Origin: Corynebacterium aquilae DSM 44791
GTDB lineage: Bacteria; Actinomycetota; Actinomycetes; Mycobacteriales; Mycobacteriaceae
DNA: 64,000 nucleotides
Direction: 5' to 3'
Assembly: GCF_001941445.1 (NCBI RefSeq)
Contig: NZ_CP009245.1
Coordinates: forward strand, 1,883,992 to 1,947,991
Shown here: positions 56,363-64,000 of the stretch, in pieces
Layout of the letters: each line of letters opens with the position of its first letter
How positions within the stretch are numbered: position 1 is the stretch's first letter
Notes under the pieces: model-generated
The model's input: the letters and a program-made list of their open reading frames with translations, nothing else
Told to the model about the DNA's origin: nothing
Databases searched by the model: none
Position numbers and translations under genes: made by a program

Positions 56363-56421
56363 ACCACCACCTGTGTGCCCCTGTGTGCCTGGATGCCTGT
56401 GTGCCTGGGGGCCTGGGTGCC
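56363..56421. repeat. short imperfect tandem repeat (CCTGTGTGC units)
   Basis: Degenerate 8-12 base units built on CTGTGTGCC/TGGATGCC/TGGGTGCC follow one another in the gap between the DMT exporter and the ileS terminator. It probably arose by slippage, and no coding role is seen. Confidence 0.6.
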
Positions 56422-56556
56422 GACGGCATGATCCGCATCCCCGCACCCAGCGCGAACAGATCGCTTTTGGGGTTGTTGTTGCAGCTTTGGGGGTTTCCTG
56501 GGCAACCGAGGGTGTCTGGTGGGTTCATCCGCCCCTTTGCCCCGAGATATGCCAAA

Positions 56557-56599
56557 CCCCACCCGTATCCCCGCGGCTGGCGCGGGGATACGGGTGGGG
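56557..56599 (-). terminator. strong terminator hairpin downstream of ileS
   Basis: A perfect 19-base-pair stem (56557-56575 with 56581-56599) has a 5-base loop. On the minus strand only TTTGG follows, but the stem is very stable. Confidence 0.82.
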
Positions 56600-56633
56600 C
56601 TAGTAAAGCTGGCGAGCTACTCGCTGGCTGTGC

Positions 56634-59600
56634 TTAGGCCACAGTGGAGCACACTGCGGTCACCCCGGGGACGATGTCGTGGGCGCCGTCGGCGAGCGCG
56701 TCGGTGACGATCTCGAATTCGGTGGCCAGCACCTCACCGGCGATAAGGTCCTTGTGGCGGTTAGCCCACTCGAGGCGTTCTTCCGGCACCGACAGGGTCA
56801 CAGAAATCCGGTCGGAGACCTCGAAGGCGTTGGCCTTGCGGGCGTCTTGCAGTCCGCGGATCACATCGGCTGCCCAGCCCTCGGCCTCGAGTTGTTCGGT
56901 CACCGTCATGTCGAGCACCACCAGGCCACCGACGCCTTCGATTTGGGCGGTGGAGTCGGGGTCTTCGGCAACGAGTTTCTCGGTGAACTCGCCGGGATTC
57001 AGGATCAGCCCATCAGCGACGACGGTGTCGCCCTCGCGGGTGTAGTTGCCGGCCTTGACGGCCTTGATGGCGCGCTGCACGTCGCCGCCGAGGCGCGGGC
57101 CTGCCACCCGGGCGTTGACGACCACGTCAAAGCGGCCGACGGAATCCACATCGTCAGTCAGGGATACTTCCTTGACGTTGACTTCGTCGCGGATGATGTC
57201 CTTGAAGGGGTCCAGGGCGGCAGAGTTCGGCAGCGCCACGGTCAGCTTCGGCAACGGCAGGCGGTTACGCAGCTTGTGGGACTTGCGCACGCTGGAAGCG
57301 GCAGAACACACGGCGCGGGTTTCGTCCATGGCGCTCACCAACGCATCGTCGGCCGGGTAGTCGGCCGGGTTGGGGTAGTCGGTCAGGTGCACGGAGCGCT
57401 CGCCGGTCAGGCCCTTGTACATCACCTCGGTGGCGTAGGGCAGCAGCGGTGCAGCCACGCGGGTGAGGGTTTCCAGCACGGTGTAGAGGGTGTTGAAGGC
57501 CTCCGGGTGTGCCTCATCGCCGGCCCAGAAACGCTCGCGGGAGCGGCGCACGTACCAGTTGGTCAGCGCGTCACAGAACCAGCGCACCTCGTCGCAGGCG
57601 CGGGCGATGTTGGTGTCGTCCAAGGCCTCCTGCACGCTGGCCACCAGGTTGTGGGTCTTAGCCAGGATGTAGCGGTCGAGGACGTTGGTGGAGGAGGTAT
57701 CGAAGGTGGCTGCCTTGGTGGAGTACAGCGTCAGGAAGGAGTAGGCGTTCCACATCGGCAGCAGTGCTTGGCGCACGCCCTCACGGATGCCTTGCTCGGT
57801 GACGATGAGGTTGCCGCCGCGCAGGATCGGCGAGGACATCAAGAACCACCGCATCGCATCGGAGCCGTCGCGGTCGAAGACCTCGTTGACGTTGGGGTAG
57901 TTGCCCTTGGACTTACTCATCTTCAGTCCGTCGTCGCCGAGCACGATGCCGTGTGCGACGACCTTGGAGTAGGCGGCCTTGTCGAACAGGGCGGTGGCCA
58001 GCACGTGCATGGTGTAGAACCAGCCGCGGGTCTGGCCGGAGTATTCCACGATGAAGTCCGCCGGGAAGTGCTCCTCGCACCACTGCTTGTTTTCGAAGGG
58101 GTAGTGCTTCTGGGCGAAGAACATCGAGCCGGACTCGAACCAGCAGTCCAGCACCTCCGGGACGCGACGCATGGTGGACTTGCCGGTCGGGTCGTCGGGG
58201 TTGGGGCGGGTCAGCTCGTCGATGTAGGGGCGGTGCAGGGAGGTGGGGCGAACCCCGAAGTCGCGCTCCAGTTCGTCCAAGGAGCCGTAGACGTCGACGC
58301 GGGGGTAGTTGTCGTCGTCGGAGACCCACACCGGGATGGGCGAGCCCCAGTAGCGGTTGCGGGAGATGTTCCAGTCGCGCGCGCCTTCCAGCCACTTGCC
58401 GAACTGGCCGTCGCGGATGTGGGCGGGCATCCATTCGATCTGTTCGCGGTTGAGTTCGACCATGCGGTCGCGGAACTTGGTGACGGCGACGAACCAGGAG
58501 GGCAGCGCCATGTAGATCAGGGGCTCCCCGGAGCGCCAGGAGTGCGGGTAGGAGTGCTCGATGGTCTGGTGGCGCAGGACGCGGCCGGCGGACTTGAGGT
58601 CCTTGATGATGTCCTTGTTGGCGTCGAAGACCAGCTGGCCTTCGTAGTCGGGCACCAGGTTGGTGAATTTGCCGTCCATGTCGACGGGGATGACCAGCTC
58701 GATGCCGTAGGCGGCGCAGGTGTTCATATCGTCTTCACCGAAGGCGGGGGCCTGGTGGACGATACCGGTGCCGTCTTCGACGGTGACGTAGTCGGCGGAC
58801 AGGATCTGGAAGGCCTTGGGGTGGTCGGCGAAGTAGTCGAACACCGGGGTGTAGGTCAGGCCGACCAGCTGGGCGCCGGTGAAGGTGGCGAGCACCTCGT
58901 GGTCCTTGCCGAATTCCTTGGCGTATCCGCCAAGAAGCGGGGCGGCGATGAGGAAGGTGCGGCCGACGAATTCTGCCAGGCCTTTCTCCCCTACTTTCAC
59001 CAGGGCGTAGTCGACCTCGGGGTTGACGGCCAGGGCGAGGTTGGACGGCAGGGTCCAGGGGGTGGTGGTCCAGGCCAGGGCGGCGGCGTCGGCCAGCTCG
59101 GGGTGGGCGGCCAGCGTGTCGACGGCGGCGGAGCCGTCGACGGCGCCGGTGATCGGCAGGGTGACCGTCAGTGTCGGGTCCTGGCGCATGCGGTAGGAGT
59201 CGTCCATGCGGGTTTCCTGGTTGGACAGCGGGGTGTGCTCCGCCCAGGAGTAGGGCAGGACGCGGAAGCCCTGGTAGATCAGGCCCTTGTCGTAAAGGGT
59301 TTTAAAGGCCCACATGACCGATTCCATGAAGTCCATGTCCATGGTTTTGTAGCCGTTGTCAAAGTCGACCCAGCGGGCCTGGCGGGTGACGTATTCTTTC
59401 CATTCTTCGGTGTAGCGAAGCACGGAGGTGGCACAGTAGTCGTTGAACTTTTCCAAGCCCATGGACTCGATTTCGCCTTTGTCTTTGATGCCGAGTTGCT
59501 TTTCGGCTTCAAGTTCTGCGGGCAGGCCGTGGCAGTCCCAGCCGAAAACACGGCCGACTTTTTTGCCACGCATGGTCTGGTAGCGCGGGATGATGTCTTT

Positions 59601-59822
59601 GACGTAGCCGGTCAGGAGGTGACCGTAGTGGGGCAAGCCGTTGGCGAAGGGCGGGCCGTCGAAGAAGGTGTATTCTTCGCAGCCGTCGCGCTGGTCAATG
59701 GAAGCCTGGAAGGTGTTGTCCGAGTTCCAGAACTCGAGCACGTGGGCTTCCATGTCGGGAAAGCGGGTGGAGCCACCCGTCAGATCGACTTTGGGGTAGA
59801 CAGAACCGGTATTTTCGGCCAT
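56634..59822 (-). CDS. ileS: isoleucyl-tRNA synthetase (eukaryote-like type)
   Basis: IleS charges tRNA-Ile with isoleucine. The 1062-residue class I synthetase shows the HIGH-type motif [11 protein letters not shown] near residue 60 and the CP1 editing domain with [14 protein letters not shown] near 240. The KMSKS loop [16 protein letters not shown] lies near 640, and anticodon-binding and C-terminal extension domains follow. Its length and motif details place it with the eukaryote-like, mupirocin-tolerant group typical of actinobacteria. ATG 59822 is chosen because the preceding residues of the open frame read through the leader. A T-box leader controls it. Confidence 0.96.
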   Translation of the reverse strand: MAENTGSVYPKVDLTGGSTRFPDMEAHVLEFWNSDNTFQASIDQRDGCEEYTFFDGPPFANGLPHYGHLLTGYVKDIIPRYQTMRGKKVGRVFGWDCHGLPAELEAEKQLGIKDKGEIESMGLEKFNDYCATSVLRYTEEWKEYVTRQARWVDFDNGYKTMDMDFMESVMWAFKTLYDKGLIYQGFRVLPYSWAEHTPLSNQETRMDDSYRMRQDPTLTVTLPITGAVDGSAAVDTLAAHPELADAAALAWTTTPWTLPSNLALAVNPEVDYALVKVGEKGLAEFVGRTFLIAAPLLGGYAKEFGKDHEVLATFTGAQLVGLTYTPVFDYFADHPKAFQILSADYVTVEDGTGIVHQAPAFGEDDMNTCAAYGIELVIPVDMDGKFTNLVPDYEGQLVFDANKDIIKDLKSAGRVLRHQTIEHSYPHSWRSGEPLIYMALPSWFVAVTKFRDRMVELNREQIEWMPAHIRDGQFGKWLEGARDWNISRNRYWGSPIPVWVSDDDNYPRVDVYGSLDELERDFGVRPTSLHRPYIDELTRPNPDDPTGKSTMRRVPEVLDCWFESGSMFFAQKHYPFENKQWCEEHFPADFIVEYSGQTRGWFYTMHVLATALFDKAAYSKVVAHGIVLGDDGLKMSKSKGNYPNVNEVFDRDGSDAMRWFLMSSPILRGGNLIVTEQGIREGVRQALLPMWNAYSFLTLYSTKAATFDTSSTNVLDRYILAKTHNLVASVQEALDDTNIARACDEVRWFCDALTNWYVRRSRERFWAGDEAHPEAFNTLYTVLETLTRVAAPLLPYATEVMYKGLTGERSVHLTDYPNPADYPADDALVSAMDETRAVCSAASSVRKSHKLRNRLPLPKLTVALPNSAALDPFKDIIRDEVNVKEVSLTDDVDSVGRFDVVVNARVAGPRLGGDVQRAIKAVKAGNYTREGDTVVADGLILNPGEFTEKLVAEDPDSTAQIEGVGGLVVLDMTVTEQLEAEGWAADVIRGLQDARKANAFEVSDRISVTLSVPEERLEWANRHKDLIAGEVLATEFEIVTDALADGAHDIVPGVTAVCSTVA

Positions 59823-59969
59823 CGCTAAAGGTTGTCCTTCATTCCTCGTTGGCGCGGCGGGAAACGATCCACACGGTCCTCCCACGGGGTGGGTGGTTGT
59901 GTTTTCTGCCCGCCGGGCGCTTTTTGTCGGCAAGTCCCCCACCACTGCGCGTTTGTTGCCACAAGATGC

Positions 59970-60282
59970 AAAAACGCGCATAACCTCGCAACACAGTGCC
60001 GGGCTCATCGGATGATGGGTCTGGCCACAGCTGTGAGACGGTGTGGGTTATGCGCACTGAACAGGGACGCGTGCGAATCGCGGTACCACCCTGCTTGGAT
60101 TGCCGTCAAAGGGATTCTTTGGTGGCAATCCCACTTCGTTTGTTTGCTTTGTGGGCATTAAGGCGCGTGGTCGTGCCTTCGAGGAATATCGGATCCATAG
60201 CCGCCCGGTTCTACTTCCCAGCTGGTGGGGTTCTTCCGGGGCGCTCCCCAGTGATGGCTGGATCAAAGCGCACGTTTGCCTA
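59970..60282 (-). ncRNA. T-box riboswitch of ileS with downstream terminator hairpin
   Basis: The minus strand carries the T-box core AGGGTGGTACCGCG (60092-60079), followed after a short loop by the pairing CGCGTCCCT. Upstream is a stem I region with GATCCAGCCATCA and GGGGAGCG. The ATC inside GATCC (60263-60261) is a plausible Ile specifier codon. After the antiterminator, GCGCATAACC (60055-60046) can pair with GGTTATGCGC (59985-59976), and GTTTTTG follows, the shape of an intrinsic terminator. Uncharged tRNA-Ile would favour expression. The ileS start is 257 bases after the T-box core. Confidence 0.92.
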
Positions 60283-60283
60283 A

Positions 60284-60312
60284 AAACTACCTGCGCTTGG
60301 CGAAGTGGTCAA
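60284..60312 (-). promoter_or_regulatory. candidate ileS promoter inside the preceding small gene
   Basis: TTGACC (60312-60307) and TAGTTT (60289-60284) on the minus strand are exactly 17 bases apart. The TAG of the -10 box is the stop codon of the 51-residue gene. Transcription would begin near 60276, just before the T-box stem I. Confidence 0.5.
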
Positions 60313-60442
60313 GTGCGAAAAGCACTAGTCCGATGAGCACATCGATGATGAGGAGGTACAGCCACACATCCGAGGTGGATTGGACGGCGAACACCAGCAG
60401 TACGAAACCGATGATGGCACAAGCGATTGCTGCCACGAGCAT
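60287..60442 (-). CDS. small membrane protein between wag31 and ileS
   Basis: This 51-residue protein consists of two hydrophobic segments (MLVAAIACAIIGFVLLVFAV and DVWLYLLIIDVLIGLVLFAL) with a basic end, HFAKRR. GGGGAG lies 12 bases before ATG 60442. A short membrane gene at this place fits what I recall of other corynebacteria, with function unknown. Its 3' end appears to hold the ileS promoter. Confidence 0.65.
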   Translation of the reverse strand: MLVAAIACAIIGFVLLVFAVQSTSDVWLYLLIIDVLIGLVLFALDHFAKRR

Positions 60443-60545
60443 GACGGTGGTTTACTCCCCTAGCGCGAGTTGAAAAAGGTGATCGGTGGGGCGCATCTGC
60501 CGCCTACACCGGTGTGGGCGGGGTGAGAAAAGGGTGGGATGCGCA

Positions 60546-60590
60546 ATGCTAAACCCCCGACCGCCAAAGCGTCGGGGGTTGTACAGCATG
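60546..60590 (-). terminator. hairpin downstream of wag31
   Basis: AACCCCCGAC at 60552-60561 pairs with GTCGGGGGTT at 60571-60580, extended by outer ATGCT/AGCAT arms. There is no T-run on the minus strand. Confidence 0.65.
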
Positions 60591-60594
60591 GGGG

Positions 60595-61620
60595 TTAGGA
60601 GTTTTCCGGGTTGCCGGCGGGTGCGGCGGTGCCACGGGTTGCGAGCTCTTCGAGCTGGCTCTCCAGGTAGGTCTTGAGGCGGGTGCGGTACTCGCGCTCG
60701 AAGGTGCGCAGCTCGGCGATGCGGGCTTCGAGTGCGGTCTGCTGCTTCTTGACGGTCGCCATGATTTCGGTGTGCTTGCGCTCGGCGTCTTCCTGCAGCG
60801 CGTTGGCCTTGTCGGTGGCCTGCTTGATCTGGGCCTCGGACTGGGCGTTGGCCTCGGCGATCATGGTTTCGGACTTTTCCTTAGCCTGAGCAACCATGGT
60901 CTCGGACTTCTCGGTGGCCTCGGCAATCGCCTTGTCGGCGCGTGCCTTGGCGTCAGCCAGGGTGGAGCTGGCTTCTGCGTTGGCCTTGTCGACGGTGGCC
61001 TTGGAGGAGGCGTTGGCCTCGGACAGGGTCTTCTCCGCGGCGGCGCGAGCCTCGTCCAGCATGGACTTGGACTCGGAGCGAGCGTCGTTGGTGAGGCGGT
61101 CGGCCATTTCCTGAGCCAGGCCCAGGACGCGGGCGGCCTGCATGTGGGTTTCGGCGGTGGCCATCTCCCCGGCTGCCGGGTCGGCGACGGCTGCTGCGGC
61201 GGCCGGCTGGGTGGCGGCTGCCTTGCCGGCATCCTTCTTGGCTGCGGCGGCTTCTTCGCGCGCAGCCTTGGCCTCGGCCTGAGCCTTTTCGGTGGCCTTG
61301 GTGGCTTCAGCGAGCTTCTTGTCGTAGTCGGCACGCAGTTCAGCTTCGATCTCCTTGCGGAGGGCGGCTGCGTCAACCTTGGAGTCGGCCTTGGCGTCGG
61401 TCTTGACTGCGGCTGCTGCGGGGGCGCCACCCTTGCTCTTCAGCTCAGCTTCGAGCTCTTCGACGTGCTGGCGAAGATCGGCGTTTTCTTCCTGCAGCTG
61501 TTCCAGAGTGTCTTCAACCAGATCGAGGAACTGGTCGACCTCATCCTCGTTGTAGCCACGCTTTCCGATCGGCGGCTTGCTAAATGCGACATTGTGCACG
61601 TCGGCTGGAGTCAGCGGCAT
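60595..61620 (-). CDS. wag31: DivIVA/Wag31 polar growth protein
   Basis: Wag31 (DivIVA) marks the cell poles and directs tip growth in corynebacteria and mycobacteria. The 341-residue protein begins with the membrane-binding domain ([19 protein letters not shown], then [21 protein letters not shown]). An Ala/Lys/Glu-rich variable region lies near 70-150. It ends in a long coiled coil with repeats such as [20 protein letters not shown] and a final [27 protein letters not shown] precedes ATG 61620. It is essential in relatives. Confidence 0.95.
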   Translation of the reverse strand: MPLTPADVHNVAFSKPPIGKRGYNEDEVDQFLDLVEDTLEQLQEENADLRQHVEELEAELKSKGGAPAAAAVKTDAKADSKVDAAALRKEIEAELRADYDKKLAEATKATEKAQAEAKAAREEAAAAKKDAGKAAATQPAAAAAVADPAAGEMATAETHMQAARVLGLAQEMADRLTNDARSESKSMLDEARAAAEKTLSEANASSKATVDKANAEASSTLADAKARADKAIAEATEKSETMVAQAKEKSETMIAEANAQSEAQIKQATDKANALQEDAERKHTEIMATVKKQQTALEARIAELRTFEREYRTRLKTYLESQLEELATRGTAAPAGNPENS

Positions 61621-62069
61621 GAACGGTACCTTTCCTACACGGTATGACGGCGGAAAATTTTTCCGCTGCCGAACCTATTCTAAAAGCTTCTTTGAAGGTG
61701 TTACCCGACAAGTGTACCCAGGCGCACCCGTCGACGTGTGTAAACCTATGCCAATTGTGTGGCGTGTCGACAAAAACCTCAACTTTTTCTACGCTTTTCT
61801 CCCCCGTATCGGGGTTAGTGTCGCGCGGAAGTCTCCGGTCGCCTGGAAGTCGCCACAAATGTTACACCCATGTGTGGCTTTAACAACAGTGGCCAGCTAT
61901 TTCTGGGGCACTTTGAGCCTTTAAGCCTTGCGCCTTATACCCCGAAGCCCCCTCACCCGAACAGTGTAAATGGGTGGGTTGTTGGTGAATATTTTTCTCC
62001 TGGAAAAAATTCACAACACAGCCCTTTTCCAGTCAAGAAGCTGCACCCCCACCCCCTTTAACATGCTTA
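61621..62069 (-). other. 449-bp wag31 upstream region
   Basis: No gene is seen. On the minus strand TAGAAT (61682-61677) could be the wag31 -10 box. Between it and the ribosome site lies the perfect 17-base palindrome GCGGAAAA-T-TTTTCCGC (61650-61666). A second promoter-like stretch, TTGTCG and CATAGG about 17 bases apart, lies near 61745-61775. The rest, more AT-rich than the coding parts, holds nothing recognised. Confidence 0.45.
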
Positions 62070-62357
62070 CTACAGCATGGTTCGCAGCAGGATTTGGGCC
62101 AGCATGATGGCGAGGAACAGCACCATGACCGATAGGTCCAGGCCCACATTGCCCATCCGCACCGGGGGAATCAGGCGACGCAGGGCACGCACCGGCGGAT
62201 CAGTAATGATGAATAGCGGTTCGCTGATGAGCGCAAACCAGCGGGGCGGGCGGAAATCGCGCGAAAAGGACGCGATCATCTCCACGATGATGCGCCCGAG
62301 CAGGATGTAGCTAAACAGCTGCAGCGCGATGATAAGGATCGAAATTACGGTCGTCAC
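62070..62357 (-). CDS. yggT: YggT family membrane protein
   Basis: This 95-residue protein has two membrane segments and the family's central motif (SFSRDFRPPRWFALISEPLF, then ITDPPVRALRRLIPP). YggT proteins lie between sepF and wag31/divIVA in the division cluster of many Gram-positive bacteria and may help division or growth-site organisation; the biochemical role is unknown. GTG 62357 has AGGGTGG 6 bases upstream and gives the family's usual N-terminus. Confidence 0.9.
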   Translation of the reverse strand: MTTVISILIIALQLFSYILLGRIIVEMIASFSRDFRPPRWFALISEPLFIITDPPVRALRRLIPPVRMGNVGLDLSVMVLFLAIMLAQILLRTML

Positions 62358-62466
62358 AGTTGACCACCCTACAAAAAATCCCACCCGAACTCCCGCCCCA
62401 CCCGCCACACGCCGAAAGTCAGCTGGGCACAAAGCGATTGCTTGCGGCAGGTATAGACATGAATAA

Positions 62467-62542
62467 ACCCCACGTGGGCTGCCTCGCCGGCGCGACCGCG
62501 ACAGTCGCGCAGACGCCTCAAGAAAAGTCAGCCACGTGGGGT
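62467..62542 (-). terminator. large terminator-like structure downstream of sepF
   Basis: ACCCCACGTGG (62467-62477) pairs with CCACGTGGGGT (62532-62542). The region between contains an inner GCGCGAC/GTCGCGC stem. On the minus strand TTTATTC follows. It may limit read-through from sepF into yggT. Confidence 0.6.
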
Positions 62543-62579
62543 GGAAAAGGTGCGGGGCGCGCCCCGCCGACCGCAGGGT

Positions 62580-62966
62580 TTAACGCTGGAAGAAGGTTTC
62601 CTGCAGGTCGTGGTCGCTGAAGGGGGTGTTCTTGTCCATCAAGGCCCACACCCCGTCGGTCACCTTCCGCAAGGTGCCACTGAGCGCGAAGGCCAGGCCG
62701 GTGGCGAAGTCGAAGATGCGGTTGCGGTCAGCCGGAGACATTCCAGCCATGTCGAAGATCACTGCATCGCCCTCGGTGAAGGGGGTGCCGATCTTCGGGG
62801 CGTCCTCGTAGCGGTTGACAACCACCGTCACGATGGCGTTCGTGGTCGGGCGAATGTAGTCGCGCGGGGAGGAAAGCTCCTCGCGGGGGGCAACATCGGC
62901 GTAGTCGTCGTGGTACTCGTTCGGGTTGAGTCCGAAGAATTCTTTGACGGAGTTCATCATGGTCAT
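62580..62966 (-). CDS. sepF: cell division protein SepF
   Basis: SepF binds FtsZ and the membrane and serves as the FtsZ membrane anchor in actinobacteria. The 128-residue protein has an N-terminal amphipathic helix (MNSVKEFFGLNP), an acidic linker and the SepF fold (PFTEGDAVIFDMAGMSPADR, then IFDFATGLAFAL). Starts at 62966, 62960 and 62957 are all near AAGGAA; 62966 is used. yggT is downstream; upstream, the expected yggS is missing and ylmD follows. Confidence 0.92.
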   Translation of the reverse strand: MTMMNSVKEFFGLNPNEYHDDYADVAPREELSSPRDYIRPTTNAIVTVVVNRYEDAPKIGTPFTEGDAVIFDMAGMSPADRNRIFDFATGLAFALSGTLRKVTDGVWALMDKNTPFSDHDLQETFFQR

Positions 62967-63214
62967 GAGGTTCCTTAATGGGGTGTGGTTGGGGGTGCGC
63001 GCCAACGAAGAAGAAAAAGCTTCACCAGTCAATGCAAACGCCGCAAGCGCTTTAAACAACCGGGCCTGAAAAGCTCAAGCGCAATGGCGGTAAAAAGCCC
63101 TCAAAGCGACCGCGTTTTCCTGCTTAAGGCTAGTCAGCAGCTCGCTGTGGAGTGTGCGTGACACGCGCGTGAATGGGACAAGTTGTCAATGAAATTTTTA
63201 GTGGTTTTGCCGCC

Positions 63215-63239
63215 ACCGGCCGGGCACCTACCGGCCGGT
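63215..63239 (-). terminator. GC-rich hairpin downstream of ylmD
   Basis: ACCGGCCGG (63215-63223) pairs with CCGGCCGGT (63231-63239) over a 7-base loop. On the minus strand GGCGGCAAAACC follows. The gap 62967-63258 otherwise holds a TTGACA without a clear -10 box, and no gene or yggS remnant. Confidence 0.6.
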
Positions 63240-63258
63240 CGCGAACAACGCCCGGCAC

Positions 63259-64000
63259 TTAGATGGCCTGCAGTGGCTGACCCGTCAACCAGGTCACGCA
63301 CGCCTGCCGGCCACAGGTGCCTTGGCGGCGGTAAGAGAAGTAATTCTCATCCGCAATGGTGCAGTCGGGGTTGACGGTGACATTGTCGACACCCAACTGC
63401 CCCAGCTGGTGCAGCACGCCCCGCCGAATATCCAATCCGGTAGAGCCCGCCACCGTGGTGGTGCGGCTGCCCGGCAGTTTGGCTTCAACGTCGCGGGCCA
63501 TCGCCTCAGGCACCTCGTAGAGCGCCCCAGAGGCCGCAGCACCCAACAGGGCGTGCGTGGTCGCCGGGTCCGCGCCGAGATCCCGCATGGCTTCCACGGT
63601 GCGACGCACGATCCCGTTGCGCGCACCGATCCGCCCAGCATGCACGGCAGCTACCACCCCATGCACCGGGTCGCTAAGAAGCACCGGCACACAGTCCGCG
63701 GTCAACACCACCAAAGCCAAGCCACTGCGGGTTGTAACAATGGCGTCGGTTGCGGGCACGATGTGCTGGCTGCCGTCGACCTCAGTGACAGTGTTGGTGT
63801 GCAGCTGCTCCATGTAAATCACCTGCTGCTCATCAACCCCAATAATCTCGGCCAAGCGGCGCCGATTCGCGGCAACACTTCTCGGGTCGTCGCCGACATG
63901 ATCGCCGAGGTTAAAAGAGTCATAAGCCCCGGAGCTAACACCACCATGACGGTTGGTGTAGACGGTACGCACCGGCCGCGCATCGGCTGCCGACTGCTGA
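63259..64000 (-). CDS. ylmD: YlmD/YfiH (PgeF) multicopper-oxidase-like protein (5' end beyond window)
   Basis: The visible 246 residues end at TAG 63259 and the reading frame stays open to the window edge (QQSAADARPVRTVYTNRHGG), so the start lies beyond. Family motifs are VYTNRHGGVS, MEQLHTNTV near residue 62 from the edge, LTADCVPVLLSD and AVHAGRIGARNGIV, which carry the Cys/His metal ligands. The family (laccase-like, also called PgeF) acts on purine nucleosides or mis-incorporated cell-wall serine. It lies between ftsZ and sepF in the division cluster of related genomes. Confidence 0.9.
   Translation of the reverse strand, partial: QQSAADARPVRTVYTNRHGGVSSGAYDSFNLGDHVGDDPRSVAANRRRLAEIIGVDEQQVIYMEQLHTNTVTEVDGSQHIVPATDAIVTTRSGLALVVLTADCVPVLLSDPVHGVVAAVHAGRIGARNGIVRRTVEAMRDLGADPATTHALLGAAASGALYEVPEAMARDVEAKLPGSRTTTVAGSTGLDIRRGVLHQLGQLGVDNVTVNPDCTIADENYFSYRRQGTCGRQACVTWLTGQPLQAI

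Noticed and set aside
56679..59828. A 1049-residue open frame antisense to ileS.
   Set aside because: It is the reverse-strand image of a G/C-biased gene: Gly/Val/His/Asp-rich, no domain, and ileS is unmistakable in the other strand.

Overview
The window looks like chromosomal sequence from a high-GC member of Corynebacterium (species not determinable). Gene order follows the corynebacterial core: pyk, lgt, trpC, the his genes, bioQ-glgX, relS, dnaE, rluD-lspA, ansA, dinB, ileS, wag31, yggT, sepF and ylmD. Third codon positions are strongly G/C biased, which fills the opposite strand with long spurious ORFs. No rRNA, tRNA, CRISPR array, prophage or insertion sequence was seen.

Layout. 1-3.2 kb: the end of a hotdog-fold thioesterase, a GNAT gene broken by an in-frame TAA, an MFS transporter and a small membrane protein. 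3.2-9.1 kb (minus strand): pyk, an AzlCD/BrnFE exporter pair, lgt, trpC and a Trp-associated membrane protein. 9.1-24.5 kb: histidine biosynthesis on the minus strand in two blocks, hisD-hisC-hisB-small membrane protein-MFS and hisH-hisA-impA-hisF-hisI. A plus-strand five-gene peptide/nickel-type ABC importer separates them. As I recall, C. glutamicum has this as one continuous operon, so the importer appears to have split it. 24.5-28.6 kb: a membrane protein, bsaP, bioB, an Mtb12-like lipoprotein and the TetR regulator bioQ, with a BioQ-like operator on the bioB promoter. 28.8-34.7 kb (plus strand): glgX, a DnaQ-type exonuclease/BRCT protein, a hypothetical gene and a RelS-type alarmone synthetase, then a candidate 42-residue protein. 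35-42.5 kb: S4 protein, esterase, IMPACT protein, DHA2 exporter, ilvA, a VIT-family transporter and a 420-residue protein of unknown function. 42.7-56.2 kb: dnaE1, rarD, rluD, lspA, two lipoproteins, ansA, dinB and a DMT exporter. 56.6-64 kb: ileS with a T-box leader, then wag31, yggT, sepF and ylmD from the division cluster. yggS, usually between sepF and ylmD, is missing here.

How the parts connect. lgt and lspA act on lipoproteins, and four lipoprotein genes lie in the window. bioQ, bioB and bsaP form a local biotin module. ileS appears to be controlled by uncharged tRNA-Ile through a T-box; its hairpin with a T-run suggests transcriptional termination, whereas actinobacterial ileS T-boxes are usually described as translational.

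The points most worth checking are the T-box/terminator arrangement with a promoter inside the upstream small gene, the split his operon, the missing yggS, the GNAT nonsense mutation, two candidate small proteins, and several operator-like inverted repeats. No clearly new biological system was recognised.
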